Assembly (NCBI GenBank): GCA_033283385.1
Contig: JAWMQQ010000001.1
Span: 2,480,001 to 2,544,000 of the forward strand
Direction: 5' to 3'
DNA: 64,000 nucleotides
Source of the DNA: Mangrovimicrobium sp033283385
Lineage (GTDB): Bacteria; Pseudomonadota; Gammaproteobacteria; Pseudomonadales; Halieaceae
The position numbers and the translations under genes were made by a program. The notes beneath the pieces were generated by a model. The model was not told the DNA's origin. It did not search any database and was given only the letters and a program-made list of their open reading frames with translations. This document shows, one piece after another, positions 54,467-64,000 of the stretch; the stretch's first letter is position 1; every line of letters begins with the position of its first letter.

Positions 54467-55012
54467 TCATTTGAAATCGAGCGCCTGCTTCGATTTCGCC
54501 AACACGGCCTCGAAGTGGTTTACCAACCCGGGGTCGGCGGCGCGGCAATTGGCCACCACTTCTGCCGCCCAATCCAGGTATTCCTGGCGTCGCTGTCTGC
54601 CCCAGTCGAGCGGCGGGTGGTCGGCGACATCGGTAATATTGGAGATTTTGTCCGCTACTTTCACCAGTGCGCCTTCGGGCGAGATGAAGTGAGCGTGCGC
54701 AATCTGTTCCTGCTTTCGCCGCTCTTTAGGCAGTCCCTTGTCGTCGGTTACCTCGGCCACGATACCGGCGATACGCGATCCGAATTCCCGTTCAAGGTCC
54801 TCGCTTGTCGTCTCGGTATCTTCAACCGTGTCGTGCAAGACAGCGGCGCAGAGTACGCCGATGTCCTCCACCCCAACTACCTCTGTGAGAATCTGTGCAA
54901 CATGGATGGGGTGGTTGATATAGGGAGAAGCATCCTCTCCCTTGCGTCGCTGGTCGCGGTGCTTGTCTGCCGCGAAGTGTAACGCTTTCAGAAACAGCGC
55001 CATATTTTCCAT
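54467..55012 (-). CDS. MESH1-like HD hydrolase (probable ppGpp hydrolase)
   Basis: About 181 residues with the SpoT/MESH1 hydrolase layout: PYINHPIHVA, the HD box in LHDTVEDTE, the EVTDDK-type motif VAEVTDDKGLPKERR, and VKVADKISNI, ending where synthetases would continue. A small hydrolase-only RSH is implied. The ATG at 55012 (MENMALFLKAL) has GGAG 5 bases upstream. It may buffer a stress or defence-linked alarmone. Confidence 0.85.
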   Translation of the reverse strand: MENMALFLKALHFAADKHRDQRRKGEDASPYINHPIHVAQILTEVVGVEDIGVLCAAVLHDTVEDTETTSEDLEREFGSRIAGIVAEVTDDKGLPKERRKQEQIAHAHFISPEGALVKVADKISNITDVADHPPLDWGRQRRQEYLDWAAEVVANCRAADPGLVNHFEAVLAKSKQALDFK

Positions 55013-55060
55013 AGCATCTCCTGCATAAAGTCGTCCTCCCGGTACTCCGGCAGCGGTCAC

Positions 55061-55363
55061 TTACTTCTCAATCGCCTCCGGCTCGTGCTCCTCGTTCGAC
55101 TGGCTTTGGCGCTCGCCGCTACCAAGCTTTCTCATTTGCCATGGCGAGCAGAGGAAGTAACCGTTGCATAAGGCGTTGTCATTGTCCTGCTGGAGAATCT
55201 GCACCCGATAGCAGAACATGTACTCGTACGTCATGGTGCGAGTATCCATACTCCACCTGCAACGGCCATCTGCCACGACTACGGCCAGCCAACCGTTATA
55301 TTCGGGATAGGCGGTCGAATTTTGCAGGACGACCCATTCCCCGATACTGAATTTTTCACTCAT
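55061..55363 (-). CDS. Small cytoplasmic protein of unknown family (100 aa)
   Basis: MSEKFSIGEWVVLQNSTAYPE start with GGAG 7 bases upstream (ATG 55363), then a beta-rich core with two Cys (FCYRVQ, YFLCSPW) and an acidic tail. Resembles small SH3-like regulatory proteins but no family recognised. It lies upstream of the MESH1-like gene on the same strand, 48 bases before it. Confidence 0.65.
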   Translation of the reverse strand: MSEKFSIGEWVVLQNSTAYPEYNGWLAVVVADGRCRWSMDTRTMTYEYMFCYRVQILQQDNDNALCNGYFLCSPWQMRKLGSGERQSQSNEEHEPEAIEK

Positions 55364-55679
55364 GACTAAGGCTCCTGTTAGAAAAAGGAGCATCAGGAAG
55401 GAACAAGAAGAGGGCCTGTTTGGTTGCCGGTTGGCCACATCCCCTTTCGGGAAACCACCTTGCCCAGGTAGGCAGGTTGGCAGGACGTCAATGTCCTTCT
55501 TGATGCTGGTTATTATGATATCCCAACTCGGCGTGTTGTGCAGGCTAAAATGACGTCGGCATGCTTACACCTGTCGTGTTTTCAGGCATATGCGCGGCCT
55601 CCGGCGCGGGTGCTCAATCGGGAGAATCGACTGGTGCAAGAGTGCAAGTCAGTTGTCCAGTGCCAGGACAGCCGTAAAA
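55364..55679. other. Intergenic region without gene
   Basis: About 316 bases. The only structure seen is a CCC-GAAA-GGG hairpin on the minus strand (55442-55451), which could be part of a leader of the leftward 100-residue gene. No riboswitch consensus could be confirmed. Confidence 0.4.
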
Positions 55680-56339
55680 TCAGCTGGCCTCTACCACGGG
55701 ATAACAAGCGTCCCCCCAGACTGTCCCGGGATGATCCATCATCAACTGGATGACATACGGGACCAACTTGCCGAGTAACGCCGTGCAATCGCGCATCTGG
55801 TCACGATTGACCCTGGAGTTCCAGGTTGCGCCACCATGAATCATCTGGTTGCGGAGCGTGTACATGCGGGAGAGGACTATGGTCAGGACGGTCACCGTCT
55901 GGTGGTGCGCCAGGGCGTTGTGTGCCGCCACTTTCGCGGCCTCGAACTTGCGCTTCCATTCGGCCTCCTCTATCAGGCCATTGTGGAAATCCCAGAACGG
56001 CTGGTACACAAACTGGTTGTCGAGCAATACGCGGACCGACCCCGAAAACTCGTTCCACAGCAATTCATAAAGGACATCGGCAGTATCGAGATCCACCAGC
56101 TTTTTGAGGAAGCGGCTGAATACCTTCTGCTCCCTGTCGCGCTCCCTGTCGCCGACTTCGTTGGCGTAGGCAGCATTGAAGGCAATCCACAGGAAGATAA
56201 AACGCCCGTCGTTGTCTTCGCACTGCTCAGCGCGATCCAGCCAACTCAGGGCGCGGTGCACCCGGAGAGAAAGATTGGTTGACCACCCGTCACGCTCCTC
56301 ACGGTGGCGTTGCTTCAGTTCGGCGTATCGTAGAGTCAT
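55680..56339 (-). CDS. HEPN-domain protein (Apea-like)
   Basis: About 219 residues. Mostly helical, with the HEPN signature R-N-Q-M-I-H-G (LRNQMIHGG) near residue 170 in a helix after a conserved helical N-terminus (RHREERDGWSTNLSLRVHR). HEPN proteins are often RNases in toxin or defence contexts. Two starts are possible: ATG 56339 (MTLRYAEL) and ATG 56357. No antitoxin-like partner is adjacent. Confidence 0.75.
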   Translation of the reverse strand: MTLRYAELKQRHREERDGWSTNLSLRVHRALSWLDRAEQCEDNDGRFIFLWIAFNAAYANEVGDRERDREQKVFSRFLKKLVDLDTADVLYELLWNEFSGSVRVLLDNQFVYQPFWDFHNGLIEEAEWKRKFEAAKVAAHNALAHHQTVTVLTIVLSRMYTLRNQMIHGGATWNSRVNRDQMRDCTALLGKLVPYVIQLMMDHPGTVWGDACYPVVEAS

Positions 56340-56520
56340 CCAGTTAACCCCGGCCAATCATCGATTCCACGTTGGAGAATATCAGCATTGGCAAAAACTG
56401 GAATGACGAACGGCACAACCGGCACGAAAATGCGACCTGTTCAGGAATACAGTCTGTTCTCAAAAATTCGGGTGCCTAAGATACTGGCCCTGAATACACG
56501 AATCCGCGAAAGGTGCTGAT

Positions 56521-57069
56521 ATGCGAGGAACAATACCCCTTCGGTTACTGGCGCTGCTGGCTGTGATTCCATGCACAATCGCCTTCGGCCGCGAAGTCGG
56601 CAACTGGAGCGTCGACAGCTCCGGACGCTGGGTGCGATATACCGTGCATGGGACCAATGTGTGGGGACATCAGTTTGGCTTCATGAAGCCCAGCGGGGCC
56701 TGCGAAGAAGATATCGTCTATCTCGGCTGGTCGACCGATGACCCGGCAATCGAGGAGTACGAAGACCAGTCTGCCAGTATCACTTTGCGCATGGACACCA
56801 CGGTACTGGAAATGCAGATTCCCCTTCTGGCTACATACTCGTTCGCTGGTGGCACCCTGACCTTGATGAATTTGTCTGAAGTTCAGGCTGACGAACAATT
56901 ACTCTCGGAGCTCAGCCAAGCCAAGGGTCTGAACGTAAAATTTCTGGCGCCCGAAGCAATGCTCCAGCACCTGGATATCACCGAGGACGAATTCGACCTC
57001 ACTGGTTACAGGGCTGCACGCAAAGCTGCGACCGGGATATGTCTCAACATGGAGTTCGGACGAGGGTAG
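56521..57069 (+). CDS. Exported protein, WGHQFGF family (182 aa)
   Basis: Signal peptide MRGTIPLRLLALLAVIPCTI cleaved around FG/REVG, then a small beta-rich domain with VWGHQFGFMKPSGAC, a likely disulphide with Cys near the C-terminus (ATGICLN). The ATG has AAGGTG 4 bases upstream. It faces away from the tRNA-Ser. A truncated relative is at 21973-22065. Function unknown. Confidence 0.7.
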   Translation: MRGTIPLRLLALLAVIPCTIAFGREVGNWSVDSSGRWVRYTVHGTNVWGHQFGFMKPSGACEEDIVYLGWSTDDPAIEEYEDQSASITLRMDTTVLEMQIPLLATYSFAGGTLTLMNLSEVQADEQLLSELSQAKGLNVKFLAPEAMLQHLDITEDEFDLTGYRAARKAATGICLNMEFGRG

Positions 57070-57142
57070 GAGTGACCCGCAATTGCTTACAGGCTGAAGG
57101 ATGAACCATCAATACCCGACACTAAGCAGCGCCCATAAAGCA

Positions 57143-57167
57143 AAAAGCCCACGAAACGTGGGCTTTT
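57143..57167. terminator. Bidirectional terminator between secreted-protein gene and tRNA-Ser
   Basis: Arms AAAAGCCCACG and CGTGGGCTTTT with a 3-base loop; flanked by A/T runs on both sides, so it can end transcripts from both directions, including that of the tRNA. Confidence 0.85.
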
Positions 57168-57214
57168 ACAATCGATGCTACGGCCATTTTGGCCTGTGGC
57201 TGCGACAGACGGTA

Positions 57215-57305
57215 TGGCGGAGAGCGAGGGATTCGAACCCTCGATAGGGTATAAGCCTATACACCCTTAGCAGGGGTGCGCCTTCAGCCACTCGGCCAGC
57301 TCTCC
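57215..57305 (-). tRNA. serX: tRNA-Ser(GCT)
   Basis: 91 bases with the class II long variable arm. GGAGAGC pairs with GCTCTCC at the ends, G discriminator, CCA encoded. The anticodon loop CTGCTAA carries anticodon GCT (reads AGC/AGU). It is followed by a terminator. Its 3' end faces the island side, a classic integration target, but no direct attachment repeat was found. Confidence 0.95.
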
Positions 57306-57441
57306 GAAGGAAGTTTTGAGTCAGTTTTTCAGTGTCTGGGAAGGTCTTAAAGCCTTGCCGGACCTGCACTAACTACAGGCGCGGCATGATACCACAAACG
57401 AGACAGAATCAAAGCCGTGAAGGGCTCGAATTGGGGGGTAG

Positions 57442-57639
57442 CTAGTCCTGTTTGCCCGCTGCCTTGGGCTGGCTTTCGTCGCTTTGAATCCGTTCGTAGA
57501 TTTCTTCGCGGTGGACAGCCACGTCGCGTGGGGCGTTGACGCCGATGCGAACCTGGTTGCCCTTGACGCCGAGGACAGTCACGGTGATATCGTCACCAAC
57601 CATCAGCGATTCACCCACTCTGCGGGTAAGTATCAACAT
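57442..57639 (-). CDS. csrA: Carbon storage regulator CsrA
   Basis: 65 residues, MLILTRRVGESLMVGDDITV, the standard CsrA N-terminus; GNQVRIGVNAPRDVAVHREE carries the conserved RNA-binding part. Post-transcriptional regulator of carbon flux, motility and biofilm genes. The ATG at 57639 has GGAGA 5 bases upstream. Conserved position after lysC and alaS in gammaproteobacteria. Confidence 0.97.
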   Translation of the reverse strand: MLILTRRVGESLMVGDDITVTVLGVKGNQVRIGVNAPRDVAVHREEIYERIQSDESQPKAAGKQD

Positions 57640-57800
57640 ATAGAGTCTCCAATCTCCTTGTTCCGCTTCCAGCGGCTTTTCCCGCACGGCGGTTTCCGGT
57701 TCGGTTGTTACCGCGCCCGGAAAATTTCGAGTAACGTCGTTGGCCAGGTTACCGACACGTGCGCGGACGACTTCCGCGCACGCAGGCCATGCGGTGCCCG

Positions 57801-59042
57801 TTAGGCAGCGTTTTCGTCCCGGGGTTCCCGGTCCAGACCGAAAGACGAGTGCAATGCGCGCACCGCCAGTTCCAGGTATTTCTCCTCGATAATCACCGAG
57901 ATCTTGATCTCCGATGTGGTAATCATCTGGATATTGATGCCATTGTCCGCCAGTGCGCGGAACATCTGGCTGGCGACGCCAGCGTGGGAGCGCATTCCCA
58001 CGCCGACGACGGATATCTTGGCGATCTTGTTGTCGGCGATCACCTCGCCCGCGTTCACTTCCTTCGCGACCTGTTCAAGCACGTCGCGGGCGCGCGGCAG
58101 GTCGTTGCGGCCGACGGTGAAAGAGAAGTCTGTGGTGCCGTCACCGCCCACGTTCTGGACGATGACGTCGACCTCGATATTGGCCTCGCCGATCGGGCCG
58201 AGAATGCGGTACGCCACGCCGGGGATATCGGGTACACCCCGAACCGTGAGCTTCGCCTCGTCGCGGTTGAACGCGATACCGGCAATGGTAGGCGCTTCCA
58301 TGTCTGTCTCATCCTCTAGCGTTATCAAGGTTCCAGGGCCTTCCTGGAAGCTGTGCAGCACGCGCAGCGGCACACTGTACTTGCCGGCGAACTCCACCGC
58401 GCGGATTTGCAGCACCTTGGAGCCCATGCTGGCCATTTCCAGCATCTCCTCGAAGGTGATCTTGTCCAGCCGGCGCGCGCCGTCCACGACCCGCGGGTCA
58501 GTGGTATATACGCCGTCGACGTCGGTATAGATCTGGCATTCATCGGCTTTTAACGCCGCCGCCAGTGCGACCGCGGTGGTATCCGAGCCGCCGCGGCCCA
58601 GGGTGGTGATATTGCCGTGCTCATCCACGCCCTGGAAGCCCGCCACCACGACCACGTAGCCCTGGTCGAGGTCGGCGTGCAGCCGGGCGTCGTCGATCTC
58701 GCGGATGCGGGCCTTGGTGTGGGCGTCGTCCGTGAGGATGCGCACCTGGCTGCCGTTGTAGCTCTTGGCCTTCACGCCGCGCTTGGCCAGGGCCATGCTC
58801 AGCAGCGCCGTGGTCACCTGCTCGCCGGTGGATACCAGCACGTCCAGTTCCCGCGGCACCGGCCGCTCCTGGATCTGGTTCGCCAGGCCGATCAGCCGGT
58901 TGGTTTCCCCCGCCATGGCGGAGACGACCACGACAACGGCATGCCCCTCGGCGCGGAAGCGTTCCACCTTCTCCGCGACTTGCTCGATACGCTCAACGCT
59001 GCCGACGGAGGTTCCGCCGAATTTCTGTACGATCAGGCTCAT
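57801..59042 (-). CDS. lysC: Aspartate kinase
   Basis: 413 residues. Kinase domain starts VQKFGGTSVGSVERI, with TLGRGGSDTTAVALAAALKA; two C-terminal ACT domains (about 265-335 and 345-410) for feedback regulation. First step of the Lys/Met/Thr/Ile pathway. Lies between alaS and csrA. Confidence 0.97.
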   Translation of the reverse strand: MSLIVQKFGGTSVGSVERIEQVAEKVERFRAEGHAVVVVVSAMAGETNRLIGLANQIQERPVPRELDVLVSTGEQVTTALLSMALAKRGVKAKSYNGSQVRILTDDAHTKARIREIDDARLHADLDQGYVVVVAGFQGVDEHGNITTLGRGGSDTTAVALAAALKADECQIYTDVDGVYTTDPRVVDGARRLDKITFEEMLEMASMGSKVLQIRAVEFAGKYSVPLRVLHSFQEGPGTLITLEDETDMEAPTIAGIAFNRDEAKLTVRGVPDIPGVAYRILGPIGEANIEVDVIVQNVGGDGTTDFSFTVGRNDLPRARDVLEQVAKEVNAGEVIADNKIAKISVVGVGMRSHAGVASQMFRALADNGINIQMITTSEIKISVIIEEKYLELAVRALHSSFGLDREPRDENAA

Positions 59043-59174
59043 GAATGCTCAACAAAGGCCCGCGCCTGGATTCCGTTTGGCCGGGATGAAAAAGGGCGAC
59101 ATTAAACACCACTACTATAAAAAAATAAACTGTGCAGAACTAATTGTAACGTTTTTGGGGTAGGCGCCGAAAAT

Positions 59175-61775
<2,601 letters not shown>

Positions 61776-61803
61776 AGTGTGTCTCGGTATTGCGCGCGGG
61801 GGT

Positions 61804-62151
61804 TCAGCGCGCCATGAATCCCTCGGGCATGGCCATGCCGGCCAGGATATGCAGGTGCAGGTGGAATACGGTCTGGCCGGCGCCCTCGCCGTTGTTGACG
61901 ATCAGGCGGAAGGCGTCCTGAACGCCCAGTTGCTCGGCGATGCGGCCGGCGGCCAGCATCAGGTGGCCGAGCAGGGCCTGGTCGTCCGCGCCAGCGTCGA
62001 CCAGCCGCGGAATGGCTTTCTTCGGGATCACCAGCACGTGCACCGGCGCCTTGGGCGCGATGTCGTTGATGGCGACGCAGTGCTCGTCCTCGTAGATGAA
62101 CTCGGAGGGAATCTCGCCGGCGATGATCTTGCCGAAAATCGTCTCGCTCAT
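61804..62151 (-). CDS. hinT: HIT-family purine nucleoside phosphoramidase (HinT-like)
   Basis: 115 residues with the Hint histidine triad HLHLHILAG and the N-terminal IIAGEIPSEFIYEDE strand of the family. Hydrolyses aminoacyl adenylates and phosphoramidates. Next to alaS, a common housekeeping position. Confidence 0.93.
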   Translation of the reverse strand: MSETIFGKIIAGEIPSEFIYEDEHCVAINDIAPKAPVHVLVIPKKAIPRLVDAGADDQALLGHLMLAAGRIAEQLGVQDAFRLIVNNGEGAGQTVFHLHLHILAGMAMPEGFMAR

Positions 62152-62155
62152 GTGC

Positions 62156-62341
62156 TTAACCCAGTTTCTCGTCCGCGGTGAGGGGGCGCGCCTCGGATTC
62201 CAGCATGACCGGAATCCCGTCGCGCACGGGATAGGCCAGGCCGGAGGCCTTGCACACCAGTTCCTGTTTTTCCTCGTCGTACTCCAGCGGCGCCTTGCTC
62301 ACGGGGCAGACCAGGATACTGAGCAATTTCTTGTCAATCAT
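62156..62341 (-). CDS. Trm112-family protein
   Basis: 61 residues. MIDKKLLSILVCPVSKAPLE ... VCKASGLAYPVRDGIPVML is the Trm112/YcaR-type small zinc-ribbon-like domain; only two Cys remain, as often in bacteria. The ATG at 62341 is preferred over the TTG at 62359. It starts close to hinT, probably co-transcribed. Confidence 0.88.
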   Translation of the reverse strand: MIDKKLLSILVCPVSKAPLEYDEEKQELVCKASGLAYPVRDGIPVMLESEARPLTADEKLG

Positions 62342-62468
62342 CGGCTTATGGGGGTTCAAAAGGCGCTCATTATACGGGTAATTGGCGCCGGTGGGCCATA
62401 CGTCCCGGGGGCCTGCTACGCAGCCGATCCTGAACCGCCGGCGCCCGCTACGCGGGCGGTCCCGGGCC

Positions 62469-62495
62469 GTAGGAGCCTGCTACGCAGGCTCCTAC
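62469..62495. repeat. REP-like palindrome, 12-bp arms
   Basis: GTAGGAGCCTGC, 3-base loop TAC, GCAGGCTCCTAC: perfect inverted repeat between the Trm112 and greB genes. Followed by GCGCGCAGAGCGCGC hairpin. The same core reappears at 63094, so it is a dispersed REP-type element like those of Pseudomonas. Confidence 0.8.
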
Positions 62496-62571
62496 AGCGG
62501 CGATCGCGCGCAGAGCGCGCTCCTGCGCCGCCCCTATCGCCATTCTGGCTGCCGGCGCTAGAATCCACGCC

Positions 62572-63075
<504 letters not shown>

Positions 63076-63093
63076 TCCCGGACGGATGCTGCT

Positions 63094-63139
63094 GTAGGAG
63101 CCTGCTACGCAGGCGATCGCGCGTGTAACGCGCTCCTAC
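63094..63139. repeat. Composite REP-like repeat
   Basis: GTAGGAGC at 63094 pairs with GCTCCTAC at 63132-63139; inside are a CCTGC-TAC-GCAGG hairpin and a GCGCG...CGCGC hairpin. Shares GTAGGAGCCTGCTACGCAGG with the element at 62469. Confidence 0.75.
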
Positions 63140-63177
63140 AGGGGGCGGTCGCGCGCATAGCGCGCTCGTACGCCGCG

Positions 63178-63933
63178 TTACCGCGACGCCTGGAATCGGC
63201 GGCGGCGCAACCACCACATGAAGACACCGCTGGCAGCGAGCAGGCACAGCAGCACGCCGGCGGCATCCACCAGCAGTACGCCGAACGGCCCAGCCAGCCT
63301 GCCGCTGTGAATATCCAGCAGGACGCGCTCCCAGGTCATCCACTCCAGTCCCTGGGGAATCCGGCTGCGCAGGGGCTCCGGCAACGCGCCGGGCGCAATC
63401 TGCACGACTGCAGCGCCAGGCTCCACTGCGGCGGAGAACGTCGCCCGGTCGAAATCCGCCAGCACCCACTGCCCGCCCGCGGCCAGCGCCAGCGAATCGC
63501 CGACCAGGCCGACAGCGGACAGTCGCTCCGGCAGTCCGGTACCGGGGGTAAAGGATTCCACCAACTGGCCGGCGGGCGTGATGACCAGCAATTCCGCTTC
63601 ACACCCGGCGTAGAGCAGGCCTTCCAGTTCAGCGGCGCCCACCAGTTCGCCACGACACGGCGCCACTGGTTGTGCATCGAGGTACACCGTGCCCGAGGGC
63701 GCGCGGGACAACCAGAGCTCCCCCAGGCGGTAAGCCGGAATTGCCACCGGCTCGACGCCGTAAAGCTTCTGCACGAAACGCGCGCCGACCACCTGCTGGT
63801 CCAGCCCCAGCCGGTCGCTGTGATTCAGGGCGATGCCGGTCATCGCGAGCATCAGGAGGAGCACGAACGCGGCGAGCCCCAGGCGCCGGTGCCAGCGCCA
63901 CAGAGTGCCGACCAGGCGCTTGCGGCGCTGCAT
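63178..63933 (-). CDS. PepSY-associated transmembrane protein
   Basis: About 251 residues. N-terminal WRWHRRLGLAAFVLLLMLAM transmembrane helix preceded by the HRRLG motif of PepSY-associated TM proteins, a periplasmic domain (~45-200), and a second helix near the C-terminus (LLVDAAGVLLCLLAASGVFM WWLRRRR). ATG 63933 overlaps the end of the upstream gene (TGATG), so they are coupled. Often linked to iron/siderophore or reductase uptake proteins. Confidence 0.8.
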   Translation of the reverse strand: MQRRKRLVGTLWRWHRRLGLAAFVLLLMLAMTGIALNHSDRLGLDQQVVGARFVQKLYGVEPVAIPAYRLGELWLSRAPSGTVYLDAQPVAPCRGELVGAAELEGLLYAGCEAELLVITPAGQLVESFTPGTGLPERLSAVGLVGDSLALAAGGQWVLADFDRATFSAAVEPGAAVVQIAPGALPEPLRSRIPQGLEWMTWERVLLDIHSGRLAGPFGVLLVDAAGVLLCLLAASGVFMWWLRRRRFQASR

Positions 63934-64000
63934 CAACCCTTCACCTGTGCGCCCAACCAGAGCGCCAGGCGCGACATCCGCTCCACTGCGCGCACGGATA
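63933..64000 (-). CDS. C-terminal end of an upstream gene (partial)
   Basis: The last 21 codons of a leftward gene, ending SVRAVERMSRLALWLGAQVK-G and TGA at 63933-63935, one base overlapping the PepSY-type gene start. Too short to identify. Confidence 0.5.
   Translation of the reverse strand, partial: SVRAVERMSRLALWLGAQVKG

Noticed and set aside
55380..55560. Riboswitch upstream of the 100-residue gene
   Set aside because: The CCC-GAAA-GGG hairpin caught attention, but no consensus core of a known riboswitch class could be matched by eye.
15861..57217. attL/attR pair of one element between 15.86 kb and the tRNA-Ser
   Set aside because: The 12-base match is in inverted orientation relative to the tRNA, so simple site-specific integration does not produce it; the GC break also extends left of 15.86 kb.

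Overview
The window looks like a chromosome segment of a high-GC marine or soil gammaproteobacterium, plausibly of the Cellvibrionales/Halieaceae type. This rests on the alaS - lysC - csrA - tRNA-Ser(GCT) gene order, a GreB, Pseudomonas-like REP palindromes, and a steroid/aromatic degradation cluster of the kind common in that group. No species can be named from the sequence alone. Two GC-rich host-like flanks (about 1-12.6 kb and 52.2-64 kb) enclose about 40 kb of visibly lower-GC DNA (12.6-52.2 kb) that holds almost only anti-phage defence genes.

1-12.6 kb: a catabolic cluster. It contains a truncated Rieske oxygenase, an amidohydrolase, an acetoacetate-decarboxylase-like protein, a DUF3604 lipoprotein coupled to a membrane-anchored sulfatase, a LysR regulator, an HsaA-like flavin hydroxylase, an HsaD-like C-C hydrolase, a ferredoxin, an SDR and a BphC/HsaC-like extradiol dioxygenase. 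Together these supply the hydroxylation, ring-cleavage and hydrolysis steps of a meta-cleavage pathway. A sterol-like or sulfated polycyclic substrate is possible.

12.6-22.8 kb: a mosaic entry to the island. It holds a NERD membrane protein, a McrA-type/DUF3883 nuclease-like protein overlapping a HIT hydrolase, about 1 kb of decayed DNA with a very long perfect hairpin, and then an unusual regulatory module. In that module a CARF/RtcR-like sigma-54 activator gene is followed by a PurM/ThiL/SelD-like kinase-fold gene and a thymidylate-synthase-like gene. Divergent from it lies an operon of five very small genes. The divergent region has a clear -24/-12 promoter facing the small operon and three GATTG boxes spaced exactly 20 bp.

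22.2-43.4 kb: one long leftward gene series with a class 1 DISARM system (drmD, drmMI, drmA, drmB, drmC). An SRA-like modified-base reader sits between drmMI and drmA. Two large helicase genes are appended (NERD-UvrD, and RecD-like with a C-terminal nuclease), followed by a DUF3293 gene.

43.5-52 kb: a DNA cytosine methyltransferase/Vsr pair, and upstream of it a tightly packed five-gene operon: a 271-residue protein of unknown family, three different BrxD-like P-loop ATPases in tandem, and an Lhr/BrxHI-like helicase. No PglZ, PglX or BrxC is present, so this is not ordinary BREX. With the CARF/sigma-54 module it is the best candidate for an undescribed system here.

52.2-57.1 kb: small host or accessory genes (HD hydrolase, NPYG-repeat secreted protein, ARPP-1 protein, MESH1-like ppGpp hydrolase, HEPN protein, secreted protein). 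57.1-64 kb: conserved core genes (tRNA-Ser, csrA, lysC, alaS, hinT, Trm112-like, greB, a PepSY-type membrane protein). No integrase, transposase or CRISPR array is visible in the window.
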